64,000 nt of DNA from Methylophilus sp. 13 (GCF_015354335.1 NZ_JADKYR010000003.1:372001-436000); one strand, 5' to 3'. Counted from the stretch's first letter, positions 1-9,482 are shown. A program made the numbers and translations. Notes: a model not told the origin generated them from the letters alone.

Positions 1-813
1 TGGGCAGGTAATGACGTTTTTAGCAGCGCAGCGATTCCAGGCATGGTGGCGGCGATTCCATTTGCCATTTGGTTTTTTCTCGCCATTGAAGGCGTGGCCA
101 TGGCTGCAGAAGAGGCCAAAGATCCGAGAAGAACGATCCCCAAAGCTTATATTGCCGGGATTCTGACGCTGGTGTTTCTGGCCATAGGCGTGATGTTATA
201 TGCAGGTGGCGTGGGCGACTGGAGAACCCTGGCCAATGTCAATGATCCTATTCCACAGGCAATGAAAGTGGTGGTGGGTGAGAACAGTGGCTGGTTACAT
301 ATGCTGGTTTGGATTGGCTTGCTAGGATTGATTGCCTCTTTTCACGGAATTTTGCTTGGTTGCTCACGGCAGATTTTTGCCCTGGCACGCGCCGGATTTA
401 TGCCCAAATACTTTGAAGCCACGCATGCGCGCTTTAGAACCCCACATCGCGCGTTGATCGCTGGGGCCGTGGTCGGCCTGGCAGCTATTTTGAGTGATGA
501 CTTACAGTTTAATGGCATGACGCTCACGGCAAACTTGATCACGATGGCGGTATTCGGGGCCATCGTCATGTATATCGTTTCGATGCTGAGCTTTTTTGCG
601 CTGAGAAAAAATGAGCCTAAGCTTGAACGCCCGTTCCGAACCATGGGTTATCCGCTGTTTCCGGCCATTGCCTTGAGCCTTGCCGTGATCAGTTTGCTGA
701 CCATGGTCTACTACAATCAGGCATTGGCGCTGGTGTTTGCCGTGCTGATGGCAGTGGGCTATATTTATTTCAGCCTGACAAAAGGGCAACGCGACACCGC
801 GACTGACCGTTAA
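1..813 (+). CDS. eat: Ethanolamine permease, C-terminal part (5' end outside window)
   Basis: Open from the first base, so only about the last 270 residues are seen; the family is usually about 450 residues long. It is an APC-superfamily inner-membrane importer, here most likely for ethanolamine. The EGVAMAAEEAKDPRR stretch at about residues 24-38 of the visible part is the conserved amphipathic loop of APC permeases, and six or so hydrophobic segments follow. The stop lies 66 bases before eutB on the same strand, which is the main reason for naming ethanolamine as substrate. Family assignment is firm; substrate is inferred from context. Confidence 0.88.
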   Translation, partial: WAGNDVFSSAAIPGMVAAIPFAIWFFLAIEGVAMAAEEAKDPRRTIPKAYIAGILTLVFLAIGVMLYAGGVGDWRTLANVNDPIPQAMKVVVGENSGWLHMLVWIGLLGLIASFHGILLGCSRQIFALARAGFMPKYFEATHARFRTPHRALIAGAVVGLAAILSDDLQFNGMTLTANLITMAVFGAIVMYIVSMLSFFALRKNEPKLERPFRTMGYPLFPAIALSLAVISLLTMVYYNQALALVFAVLMAVGYIYFSLTKGQRDTATDR

Positions 814-879
814 ACGCGGACAATCCATGCAAGGTACGTAAAGGAGTCCCCTGTTGATTCCTTGGAGAGTGAGAAAAAG

Positions 880-2277
880 ATGGCTTACAGTTACAGCGTC
901 GGAGTACATCAGTATCAGTTTAAAGACTTGAAAGAAGTGATGGCAAAAGCCTCACCGCCGCGCTCTGGCGACTTTCTCGCAGGCGTGGCTGCAGAGACTT
1001 ATGTTGAGCGCATGGCCGCCAGGATGTGCCTTGCCAGTGTGCCGCTCAAACGCTTTTTAGAGGAGTTGCTGCTGCCTTATGAACAAGACGAAGTGACGCG
1101 CTTGATCATTGATACGCATGATGCGCAGGCATTTAGTGAGATCAGCCATTTAACCGTAGGCGATTTTCGAGACTGGCTGTTGCTGGATACCACGGATACC
1201 GCCACGCTGACGCGGGTTGCCAAAGGCATCACGCCGGAAATGGCGGCAGCGGTCAGCAAGCTGATGCGCAACCAGGACTTGATCCTGGTTGCCAAAAAAT
1301 GCCAAGTGACGACCGCATTTCGAAATACCATCGGCCTGCCAGGTCGTTTGTCTGTGCGCTTGCAGCCCAACCACCCGACCGACGATGCCCGCGGTATTGC
1401 CGCTTCTCTGCTAGACGGATTATTGTATGGCTCGGGGGATGCGGTGATCGGCATCAACCCGGCCACCGATAGCATTCCTGGCTTGATGAACTTATATTAC
1501 CTGGTTGATGAAGTCATTAACCAATATGAGATTCCCACCCAGTCGTGCATCCTGACCCATGTCACCAACCAGATTCAACTCATCGAAAAAGGTGCGCCGA
1601 TTGATTTGGTGTTTCAGTCGATTGCCGGCACCGAACAAGCCAATAAAACGTTTGGTATTAATCTTTCGATTCTGGATGAAGCGTATTCTGCAGCCTTGTC
1701 ACTGCAACGCGGCACGGTAGGCCAGAACGTTATGTATTTTGAAACAGGCCAAGGCTCGGCACTCTCGGCCAACGCCAATTTTGGCATGGACCAGCAAACC
1801 TGCGAGGCACGTGCCTATGCGGTTGCCCGCCACTTTTCGCCCTTACTCACCAATACGGTGGTGGGCTTTATCGGGCCTGAATACCTATACGATGGCAAAC
1901 AAATTATCCGTGCCGGCCTGGAAGACCATTTCTGCGGTAAGTTGCTGGGCCTGCCGCTGGGGTGTGATGTCTGCTACACCAACCATGCCGAGGCAGATCA
2001 AGACGACATGGACACCTTGATGACCTTGCTGTCTGTGGCAGGCATTACCTTCATCATGGGCATTCCAGGGGCGGATGACATCATGCTTAATTATCAGACC
2101 ACTTCCTTTCACGATGCGCTCTATTTGCGTAAAACACTCAACCTGAAGCCAGCACCGGAGTTTGAGCAGTGGCTACAACGCATGAACCTGATGGATCACA
2201 CCGGCATGATCCGCCCGGTAGACAATAGCCATGCCTTGTTACAAAATAAACCCAAGCAATTAATGAGTGTCCCTTAA
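880..2277 (+). CDS. eutB: Ethanolamine ammonia-lyase large subunit EutB
   Basis: EutB is the catalytic subunit of the adenosylcobalamin-dependent lyase that splits ethanolamine into acetaldehyde and ammonia in the cytoplasm. The 465-residue protein matches the family along its length, with DAVIGINPATDS near residue 187, ETGQGSALSANANFG near 288 and a GLPLGCDVCYTNHAEAD block. The ATG at 880 is preferred because GGAGAG lies just upstream; a TTG at 862 is the longer alternative. It lies between the permease and eutC, and no microcompartment or aldehyde dehydrogenase gene is visible. The cofactor need links it to the cobalamin locus at 42-63 kb. Confidence 0.97.
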   Translation: MAYSYSVGVHQYQFKDLKEVMAKASPPRSGDFLAGVAAETYVERMAARMCLASVPLKRFLEELLLPYEQDEVTRLIIDTHDAQAFSEISHLTVGDFRDWLLLDTTDTATLTRVAKGITPEMAAAVSKLMRNQDLILVAKKCQVTTAFRNTIGLPGRLSVRLQPNHPTDDARGIAASLLDGLLYGSGDAVIGINPATDSIPGLMNLYYLVDEVINQYEIPTQSCILTHVTNQIQLIEKGAPIDLVFQSIAGTEQANKTFGINLSILDEAYSAALSLQRGTVGQNVMYFETGQGSALSANANFGMDQQTCEARAYAVARHFSPLLTNTVVGFIGPEYLYDGKQIIRAGLEDHFCGKLLGLPLGCDVCYTNHAEADQDDMDTLMTLLSVAGITFIMGIPGADDIMLNYQTTSFHDALYLRKTLNLKPAPEFEQWLQRMNLMDHTGMIRPVDNSHALLQNKPKQLMSVP

Positions 2278-2278
2278 T

Positions 2279-3079
2279 ATGCATCAGCCTCCTGCAGCCC
2301 CTAGCACAGGCATCGTCAGCGAAGATCCCTGGTCACAGCTTAAAAGCTTTACGCAAGCGCGGATTGCCCTCGGCAGGGTAGGTAGCAGCCTGCCTACGCA
2401 AGAAGTCCTGGATTTCAGCTTGAGCCATGCATTGGCCAGGGATGCGGTTCATCTTGGCCTGGATACCCAGGCTTTGATGGCGCAAATTCAAGCGACATTG
2501 TCAGTCGATGTCCATCAGGTTCATAGCAAGGCACCAGACCGGGCTTCTTATTTATTAAGACCCGATTGGGGCCGTCAACTGAGTGAGGACAGCGGGCTAC
2601 ACCTCAAAGCTGCCAAACCAAAACAAGCGATTGATTTATTACTGGTGGTGGCGGATGGCTTGTCTTCACTGGCAATCAAAAATCACGCGCTGCCGTTATT
2701 GCAAGAAATTCATGCGCAAGCCCCTGCGGAATGGCATCTGGGGCCGGTGGTGATTGCCTCCCAGGCCAGGGTTGCACTGGCCGATGAAGTGGGCGAAATG
2801 CTAGGCGCAAACATGGTAGCCATGCTGATTGGTGAGCGGCCTGGACTCAGCTCGCCGGATAGTCTGGGGATTTATTTGACGCATCAGCCACGGCGTGGCC
2901 GCAGTGATGCGGACAGAAACTGTATTTCCAATGTCAGGCCAGATGGCCTGGGTTATGCCGCCGCCGCAAAAAAATTGTTATGGCTGGCAAAAGAAGCCAA
3001 CCGTTTAAAATTGTCAGGCGTTGCGCTCAAAGATGAAAGCGATGTCGTTATGATTCAAGACGCGCCTTCGAGCCAATAA
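2279..3079 (+). CDS. eutC: Ethanolamine ammonia-lyase small subunit EutC
   Basis: EutC is the small subunit that helps hold adenosylcobalamin at the EutB interface. The 266-residue product contains family blocks such as DPWSQLKSFTQARIALGR near the N-terminus and GERPGLSSPDSLGIYLT and RNCISNVRPDGLGY near the C-terminus. The ATG at 2279 lies one base after the eutB stop, so translation is probably coupled. A GTG at 2267 overlapping eutB is an alternative start. Neither start has a strong ribosome site, which also points to coupling. Confidence 0.95.
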   Translation: MHQPPAAPSTGIVSEDPWSQLKSFTQARIALGRVGSSLPTQEVLDFSLSHALARDAVHLGLDTQALMAQIQATLSVDVHQVHSKAPDRASYLLRPDWGRQLSEDSGLHLKAAKPKQAIDLLLVVADGLSSLAIKNHALPLLQEIHAQAPAEWHLGPVVIASQARVALADEVGEMLGANMVAMLIGERPGLSSPDSLGIYLTHQPRRGRSDADRNCISNVRPDGLGYAAAAKKLLWLAKEANRLKLSGVALKDESDVVMIQDAPSSQ

Positions 3080-3094
3080 AGCTAAATCACTGCA

Positions 3095-4081
3095 TTACTC
3101 ATGAAAGCGCTTGAAGGTTGTAGAGGGCGCTTCACCAAACATCTTTTTATATTCCTGCGAAAAATGTCCAAAATGCCAGAACCCCCATGACGTGGCTGCC
3201 TCCGTCACAGAATTGGCGTGCCTCAGCATTTGGCGGACACCATTGAGCCGCTCGGTGCGCAGGTAGACGATCGGACTTTTCTCCAGGGTTCTTTGAAAAT
3301 GATATTGCAAGGTGCGGTGGCTCATGGCCAAAGACTCGCACAACTCGACGACGGTGATAGGATCATCCTGGCGTTCACGCACGATTTTTCGGGTTTTGGT
3401 GACCACTTGCCAGGATTGATGCTGATAATAAACGGTCCTCGGCGCCGAATCGTCACAGAGCAATGTATCGGCCACCATTTGCAAAGCCATCATTTGTGTT
3501 TCTTGCACCAGCGTAGGGTATTGAATAAAGCCAGGCAGGGCCTTGAGCGTCGTGAAAACAGAACGCACAAATCGGACCAGGTTCTGATACTTTGTTTGGC
3601 TCAAATATAAAATCTTGGCACTCTTGCACTGCTGGTCCAGTCGCTCCTGATCGTCATCTGACAAGTACTGCATCAGAAATTTTCTCGAAATCACAATCAG
3701 GCCGATGGTGAGGTTTGCGGGCGAGACAAACTCAAAACCGTTTCTGCCAGAAAAAATATGCACCGCCTGCTGTTCGCAGAGGCTGCCACAAAACATGCCC
3801 TTTTGAATGCTATTCATCGGCACCCCGATGGAGACTTTTTCCTCATCCAGATAGCCTTGTTGATGGAGTTGCTGATTAGTAAACTCAAGGAATAATGACA
3901 CCTCAGGCAAGTGCACATGGGTCAAAAAGCCATTAAAGTGCCCGGCCGAGAGCTGTGAGTAATCTTGATGCCAGCCTTGCAGGAACTGAGACTGCTCATC
4001 AAAATCCTGACTTTCCCTATGCAAATAGTTTGACTGTGGCAGCGTCAATAATGCCGCAGTGCGCGCGCAGTGTTCTAACAT
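3095..4081 (-). CDS. AraC-family transcriptional regulator, probable ethanolamine regulator
   Basis: A 328-residue protein with a divergent N-terminal ligand-sensing half and a C-terminal AraC-type double helix-turn-helix at about residues 230-325 (DPITVVELCESLAMSHRTLQYHF, interrupted here by the usual helix pattern, then a second helix pair ending APSTTFKRF). It converges on eutC with only 15 bases between the stops. AraC proteins beside eutBC, such as EutR, activate the ethanolamine genes, often with ethanolamine and B12 as co-effectors. The role is inferred from position; the DNA-binding family is clear. Confidence 0.87.
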   Translation of the reverse strand: MLEHCARTAALLTLPQSNYLHRESQDFDEQSQFLQGWHQDYSQLSAGHFNGFLTHVHLPEVSLFLEFTNQQLHQQGYLDEEKVSIGVPMNSIQKGMFCGSLCEQQAVHIFSGRNGFEFVSPANLTIGLIVISRKFLMQYLSDDDQERLDQQCKSAKILYLSQTKYQNLVRFVRSVFTTLKALPGFIQYPTLVQETQMMALQMVADTLLCDDSAPRTVYYQHQSWQVVTKTRKIVRERQDDPITVVELCESLAMSHRTLQYHFQRTLEKSPIVYLRTERLNGVRQMLRHANSVTEAATSWGFWHFGHFSQEYKKMFGEAPSTTFKRFHE

Positions 4082-4466
4082 TATGGTATCCCTGAGTCTG
4101 CTTTATTATTGTGTGAGCTAACTGTAGTGCTGTGTTAGCAAATAACATTCCAACTCTCCTGTTTTAGCACACCGCCCAGCATTCAGCTTGCCATGCAGGT
4201 TTACAAAGCATTTCCTGCGCGCTTTTATTTCGTAGCATTGGTTACCCTCATCACAAAGTTATCAATCCAGGTGCAATTAGGCATGCTGCGCCTATTTTTA
4301 GTGCATTGCATGGGCGCAAAAAGCACTGTCTGCGCATCAGGCTGCTCACCTAATCCTCAAACCTCCCATCACCATTTTTATCTGCATCTTTGCCGATTTG
4401 GGATAGCCGCAGGGGACTGCAATCCGCAGAATGAGCTCACATTATTCATTAACAGGGACCCTATTT
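4082..4466. other. Intergenic region between regulator and porin
   Basis: These 385 bases hold the promoters of the leftward AraC gene and the rightward porin gene. A 93-codon open frame at 4193-4474 has no ribosome site and no recognisable family, so I do not call it a gene. An imperfect inverted repeat (TAGGC/GCCTA around 4279-4295) is present, but I cannot tie it to a known regulator. Confidence 0.5.
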
Positions 4467-5351
4467 ATGCGTAAATCTATCCTTTTTGCTCTTGCACTCG
4501 TCTCCGCAAGTTTCGTCTCCACGCTTAGCCAGGCAGAAGAAAAATCTGCCTGGACATTGTCCAGAAATGTGGCCTTTGTGTCGGACTACTACTCCCGCGG
4601 CATCTCTCAGTCATGGCACAAGCCTGCCGTTCAGGCCGGGATGGATCTTGCCCATGAGAGCGGCTTTTATGCAGGCGTTTGGGGGTCTAGTATCACGCCA
4701 CAAACCTATGTCGACAGCACCACCGAGATTGATATTTACACGGGCTACAATGGCAGTTTCGCTGCAGTTGAAAAGCTCGCCTGGTCAGCTGGGCTGATTG
4801 GCTACCTCTATCCCGGCGGCAATTGGAACAAATGTAACTGTAAACGCAGCGATGGGGTTACCAGAGTGGGTAGCCAGCGCTTTGACACTTATGAAGCAAA
4901 TGTTGCCCTCAGTTATGACTGGATTAGTGCAAAAGCCTCTGTCACGCTCACGGACTGGTTTGGCGCCAATAAGAGTACCGGTTTTGACAGTGATAGCCGT
5001 GGCTCCACTTACATCGAGTTAAATGCCAACTATCCGCTGCCGTTTTATGACCTGATTCTGGTGGGACACGTTGGTATGCTTGATGTAGCGGCCAAGGTAA
5101 CACCACTCTCTTATGGTGACTACTCTGCTGGTAAAGGGAATCCAGACAACACTGACTACAAAATTGGATTGAGTAAAACGCTGGCAGTAGCGAATACGAC
5201 TGGGCTGAACCTTGGCGTGTACTATGTGGGGGCGAATGACACTGGCTACTGGAGTCCCCAAGGTTACGGTGGCTCCAGTTTTAATGGCGGAAGCCGATCC
5301 AAAGACCTGACAGATAATCGCTGGATAATCACGCTGAGTTCTACCTTCTGA
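4467..5351 (+). CDS. TorF family putative outer-membrane porin
   Basis: A 294-residue protein of the TIGR02001 (TorF) family. It has a signal peptide (MRKSILFALALVSASFVSTLSQA) and then alternating short beta segments, starting with NVAFVSDYYSRGISQSWHKP, which is the family signature. It ends in WIITLSSTF, a typical C-terminal aromatic signal for outer-membrane insertion. ATG 4467 is chosen because AGGGA lies about 9 bases upstream and the signal peptide starts there; the frame is open further upstream to 4431. Substrate is unknown. It is monocistronic, with a structured 3' region and terminator right behind it. Confidence 0.85.
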   Translation: MRKSILFALALVSASFVSTLSQAEEKSAWTLSRNVAFVSDYYSRGISQSWHKPAVQAGMDLAHESGFYAGVWGSSITPQTYVDSTTEIDIYTGYNGSFAAVEKLAWSAGLIGYLYPGGNWNKCNCKRSDGVTRVGSQRFDTYEANVALSYDWISAKASVTLTDWFGANKSTGFDSDSRGSTYIELNANYPLPFYDLILVGHVGMLDVAAKVTPLSYGDYSAGKGNPDNTDYKIGLSKTLAVANTTGLNLGVYYVGANDTGYWSPQGYGGSSFNGGSRSKDLTDNRWIITLSSTF

Positions 5352-5437
5352 TCAACACCGCGTTTGATCCGTGGTCGCGCGTCAGTCTGATGCGACTGGC
5401 GCGGCCTGGAGCGCCACTCCAGGCCGTTAGCGACCAC
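5350..5437 (+). ncRNA. Predicted structured RNA: hairpin plus compact three-way junction
   Basis: Directly visible pairing. A first hairpin, GATCAA (5350-5355) with TTGATC (5364-5369), overlaps the porin stop. Next comes an outer stem GTGGTCGC (5371-5378) with GCGACCAC (5430-5437). It encloses two adjoining hairpins: GCGTCAGTC (5379-5387) with GACTGGCGC (5394-5402, one G-U pair), and GGCCTGGAG (5403-5411) with CTCCAGGCC (5417-5425). An intrinsic terminator follows 18 bases later. The stems are perfect or nearly so, which is unlikely by chance. It could be a 3'-UTR-derived small RNA, an mRNA stabiliser or an independent RNA. The strand is inferred from the terminator; no known family is recognised. 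Confidence 0.45.
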
Positions 5438-5455
5438 ACGCAGTCCTCTCTCATA

Positions 5456-5480
5456 CTCCCGGTTGACCGGGAGTTTTTTT
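5456..5480 (+). terminator. Rho-independent terminator after porin
   Basis: CTCCCGG (5456-5462), loop TTGA, CCGGGAG (5467-5473), then seven T (5474-5480). It ends the porin transcript and its structured 3' region. Confidence 0.93.
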
Positions 5481-5515
5481 ATGTAAGGTGCGTTAGATGC
5501 TGGCCCTGCTAAGCA

Positions 5516-8500
5516 TCAGCCTGTCATGACAGACTGTCCGGTTGCGACCAAACGTTCAAAATCCTGCGTACGCTGCGGAACGGAGAAGTAATAGCCCTGG
5601 AACGTATTACATCCCAAACGAGTGAGAAGGTCGAGCTGCGCTTCGGTCTCCACCCCTTCGGCCAATACGTCGAGTTGCAGGCTGATCCCTAGTGAAATAA
5701 TGGCATTGACGATACTTTGGTGATCCTGCCCCTGTAACATGTCGCGTACAAACGACTGGTCGATCTTGAGCTGATCAAACGGGAAGCGCTTGAGATAGGA
5801 CAGTGAAGAATAGCCCGTGCCAAAATCATCCAGCGAAAAACTGACACCCGCCGCTTTGAGCGCGGTCATTTTGGCGATGATATCTTCCACATTGTCGATC
5901 AACATGCTTTCCGTCAACTCAAGTTGCAGTCGACCCGGGGCAATGTTGGCCTCGGTCAGCAACAGCTGCACCTCCGTGACAAATGCTGATTGCAGGTACT
6001 GCTTGGGGCTGACATTCACGGCCAGCACCATTTGACTGAGTTGCGGATGAAATGCCCACTGCTGCAATAAGGCACAGGCCTGCTGTAAGACCCAGCGTCC
6101 CAGGGCGACAATTTGTCCGCTAGACTCGGCGAGGGCAATAAACTCACCGGGCATGATCAGGCCACGTTCAGGATGTTGCCAGCGCAACAGTGCTTCTGCA
6201 CCGACCATCTGGTGCTGTCTGTTATATTGTGGCTGCAAATGCAAGACAAACTCCTGTTTTTCTATGGCCTCATGCAACTCCGCCTCCAGCGCCACGCGCT
6301 GACGGAGCTCGATTTCCATCTGCGCATCAAAAAACCGGTAGCCATTTCTGCCGGCCTCTTTGGCTTTATACATGGCCATATCGGCGCGTCTGAGCAGCTC
6401 ATCGGTCTGACTCATGTCAGGATCAAACAAGACGACGCCAATGCTGGGGGTCGTGTAATGCTGGTAGTGATTGAGTTTGAACGGCTTTTTAAAGGCGCCT
6501 ACGATTTTTTCACAAATTTTGCGCGCCTGCTTTTCCGCTTGGTCCGTCGCGGATGCCAAACTATCGAGCACGACCACAAACTCGTCGCCGCCCAGGCGGC
6601 TAACCGTATCCTGCCGCCGCACAGAGTGTTTAATGCGTTTGGCGACCTCAATCAGCAAGGCATCGCCTACCGCATGCCCATGCGTATCGTTGAGTGTTTT
6701 GAAGTTATCAATATCGATAAACATCAAGGCACCACCGGTTTTTTTAAGTTGGGATTTATGGATATGGGCCGCCAGCCTGTCTTGCAGCAACAGCCGGTTG
6801 GGGAGGCCGGTCATGGTGTCGTAGTAGGCCAATTGGCGAATTTGCGCATCGGTGCGCTTGCGTTCGCTGATGTCTCTGAGTACAGCCACCCAATGCGTCA
6901 CACGGCCACGCTTGTCATGCAGCGGCAAGGCATCCATTTCCAATGAAATGCCGTTACCTTGATGATCGACAGTCACCACTTCCGTTTTAATCGGTAATTG
7001 CTGCTGCCAGGCTTCCTTAATGCGTTGCAAATCGTTGGCAGGCGTACTGTTTTTAAACAGCTCAAACGGCGAAAGATGATTGTACTGGTCCACGGCCAAG
7101 CCGGTGATACGTGTAAACGCATGATTTAAAAAGACAATTTTTTGCTGTAACGGGGTGTGTACCGGCGCCTCAGTGATCATCACCATATCATTCAGCCGTG
7201 ACACTCCGCTTTGTAACAGCTTCAATTGTTCATCGGCCTGCTCGCGCTCAATCGCCAACCCCAGAATATGGGCATAACTCTCGACCATGTCCAGCTCGGC
7301 TGTCTCTGGCAGGTGGCGTGACTGACGATACATCGCCAGCATGCCAAGCACCCGTTGGCTGCGTGAGAAGATGGGCAAGCTCCAGCAGGCACGCAAGCCA
7401 TGTTTCAGCGCAAGGTCTGCATAGTCGGCCCATAGCGGATGCGTGCTGATGTCTTCGGCTATCACCCGGTTCTGGGTCAAACTGAGCATGCCATAACCTG
7501 CAACAGGCAGCTGACTCATCGCTTGTACGTAGCTGGCTGGCAAGCGGTGCGAGGCGGCATGATGCAGATGCCGCCCATCCTGATCCATTTGTAAAATCAC
7601 ACAATAGACCTCGGAAAAATGCGCCTCGATGAGCTGCACGGCCGCATGCAAAATCTCAGGTAACGGGATATCCGCCAGTAGCATCGCCTGTATTTTGTCT
7701 TGTCCCTGCTTGATCGCTTCAAGTTGTTTTTGTACCGTAATATCCTGTAACGAGCCTTGCACCTGAACAATCCGGCCGTGCTCGTCGCGCAACGCCTGCC
7801 CCATTGCGCGCACCCAGAACCGGCGGCCATGCACGGTGACCTTTTCCAGCTCCAGATCATAAGGGGTTCCCTCCGACATGCATTTCTCAAGCGCGCTGGA
7901 CATGATCGCCCGATAGGCTGGCACAAAAAGACTCATGCCTTCCTCAAGGCTGGGAGAGTATCCAGGTGGCAATTCATGTAAGGCCGCCACTTCGTCAGAC
8001 CAGCGCATGCGCTTTGTAGGCAGGTCGATGACCCAGCCACCGATTTTTGCCACATTGCCCGCCACTTTGAGCAAATACTCAGTCTGGCGCCGCTGATCTA
8101 TTTCCTCTTGCAAGGCCCGCGTTCGCTCAGAGACCTGCCTGCGCATTTGCAGGTTCCACAACACGGTGACAGCCACCACCAGCACGAGTGTAAACACCCC
8201 GCGTATCAGCCAGTTCACATAGGGGCGTTCTATAGAAACATCATGGTGGTAGATAAAGCCTTGTAGTTGCGCATTGGCAGGAACCAGTCCCAGCGCGGCA
8301 TAGGTCTGGGCAATCGACTGCCAGCGCTCTTCATTCATATGTCCCCAGGGCACCACCTCAGACAACACATAAGGCGCCATTAAACGCGCCTCCTGCAACA
8401 GAGACTGTTGATTGATATCGCGTTGCGCAACGCCAGGCATGCTGGCTATCGCATTGGCCATGGCCTCTTGATGATTGAACGCGTATTTCCAGCCTTTTTT

Positions 8501-9205
8501 GGTGGCGCGCAAAAAAGCCTCAACCCGTGCGGGATGTTGCAACAGCTCCTGTTCAGTCGTGAACAGTACATCGCCATAAAAATCTGCGCCATAGGCCTGG
8601 TTGCTAAGAATAGCGGGTGCATGGCCTCTTTGCTGTAATTGCATGGGCTCATCCATCGCATAGGCCATCATGGCGTCCACGCGCCCCTCAATCAAATCAT
8701 CCAGATTTGAGCGATAAGGCAGAAGCGTCATTTGGTGAATATCCAGATGCTGCTTGAATAGCATGGCTTGAAATTGCAGACGGCCATGTTCACCCGAAAG
8801 CATAATGCGTTTGCCGATCAGATCTTGAGGCCGCTTGATTCCGCTGTTTTGCAAACTCAGTAACACATACGGGGAGTGCTGAAAAATGGCGGCCAGAGCG
8901 ATTAGCGGCTGGCCAGACAAGCGTGAAATCAGAATTTCGGAATCGCCGATGGCGTAATCTGCTTGATCAGACAAGACCTGCTTTAAGGGATCGATGGACT
9001 GGTTACCCTCGATAATCTCGACCGCCAAGCCTTCATCACGGTAGTAACCCTGTTGCAAGGCAGCGTAATAACCGGCGAATTGAAACTGGTGATGCCATTT
9101 GAGTTGTAAGCGGATAGGCTCAGTCGGGGGTGCCGCATAGGCGAATACTGACCAAACTATGGCCAGCAGCGAGGTGCAGACTAAAACAATCCATCGGCGT
9201 GTCAT
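5516..9205 (-). CDS. Periplasmic-binding (NMT1/THI5-like), PAS, GAF, GGDEF and EAL sensor protein
   Basis: A 1229-residue inner-membrane c-di-GMP protein. Order: signal peptide (1-24); NMT1/SsuA-like substrate-binding domain in the periplasm (about 28-310, starting LQLKWHHQFQFAGYYAA); membrane helix (about 330-350); PAS/PAC (about 385-505); GAF (about 520-670); PAS (about 680-805); GGDEF (motif at about 872, with an RRQD inhibitory-site motif five residues before it); EAL (motif at about 1004, with ELTESMLID, DDFGTGYSS and LAEGVET). Both catalytic motifs are intact, so it could make or break c-di-GMP. The binding domain resembles those for thiamine precursors or sulfonates; the ligand is unknown. 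ATG 9205 is preferred over TTG 9265 because the signal peptide begins there. Confidence 0.92.
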   Translation of the reverse strand: MTRRWIVLVCTSLLAIVWSVFAYAAPPTEPIRLQLKWHHQFQFAGYYAALQQGYYRDEGLAVEIIEGNQSIDPLKQVLSDQADYAIGDSEILISRLSGQPLIALAAIFQHSPYVLLSLQNSGIKRPQDLIGKRIMLSGEHGRLQFQAMLFKQHLDIHQMTLLPYRSNLDDLIEGRVDAMMAYAMDEPMQLQQRGHAPAILSNQAYGADFYGDVLFTTEQELLQHPARVEAFLRATKKGWKYAFNHQEAMANAIASMPGVAQRDINQQSLLQEARLMAPYVLSEVVPWGHMNEERWQSIAQTYAALGLVPANAQLQGFIYHHDVSIERPYVNWLIRGVFTLVLVVAVTVLWNLQMRRQVSERTRALQEEIDQRRQTEYLLKVAGNVAKIGGWVIDLPTKRMRWSDEVAALHELPPGYSPSLEEGMSLFVPAYRAIMSSALEKCMSEGTPYDLELEKVTVHGRRFWVRAMGQALRDEHGRIVQVQGSLQDITVQKQLEAIKQGQDKIQAMLLADIPLPEILHAAVQLIEAHFSEVYCVILQMDQDGRHLHHAASHRLPASYVQAMSQLPVAGYGMLSLTQNRVIAEDISTHPLWADYADLALKHGLRACWSLPIFSRSQRVLGMLAMYRQSRHLPETAELDMVESYAHILGLAIEREQADEQLKLLQSGVSRLNDMVMITEAPVHTPLQQKIVFLNHAFTRITGLAVDQYNHLSPFELFKNSTPANDLQRIKEAWQQQLPIKTEVVTVDHQGNGISLEMDALPLHDKRGRVTHWVAVLRDISERKRTDAQIRQLAYYDTMTGLPNRLLLQDRLAAHIHKSQLKKTGGALMFIDIDNFKTLNDTHGHAVGDALLIEVAKRIKHSVRRQDTVSRLGGDEFVVVLDSLASATDQAEKQARKICEKIVGAFKKPFKLNHYQHYTTPSIGVVLFDPDMSQTDELLRRADMAMYKAKEAGRNGYRFFDAQMEIELRQRVALEAELHEAIEKQEFVLHLQPQYNRQHQMVGAEALLRWQHPERGLIMPGEFIALAESSGQIVALGRWVLQQACALLQQWAFHPQLSQMVLAVNVSPKQYLQSAFVTEVQLLLTEANIAPGRLQLELTESMLIDNVEDIIAKMTALKAAGVSFSLDDFGTGYSSLSYLKRFPFDQLKIDQSFVRDMLQGQDHQSIVNAIISLGISLQLDVLAEGVETEAQLDLLTRLGCNTFQGYYFSVPQRTQDFERLVATGQSVMTG

Positions 9206-9482
9206 GCGGATCCAGACAACATGAAAGATATCCTGACTGGATGCGAGGTGTTCTGTCAGGCCCAACTGTATTTATACGGCAGTGATATGCAAACAGATTG
9301 CAGAAATAAACACAGAATCCATGAGGTATCCGGAGAATTGATCTCATCAATGCTCTGGGTGTGAGATAACAAGCCGGTTTAGACCGACATGCAGGCATTG
9401 CCTGTGATCTCTGTTGCTCGTGTAAAATAGCGGCAAATCAACGCCAGCACGGCTTGTTGCACTGAATTTAAGGGGAAGATGG

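Noticed and set aside
4193-4474. Open frame of 93 codons before the porin gene
   Set aside because: No ribosome site, no family resemblance, Cys/His-rich low-likelihood composition, and it overlaps the porin start.
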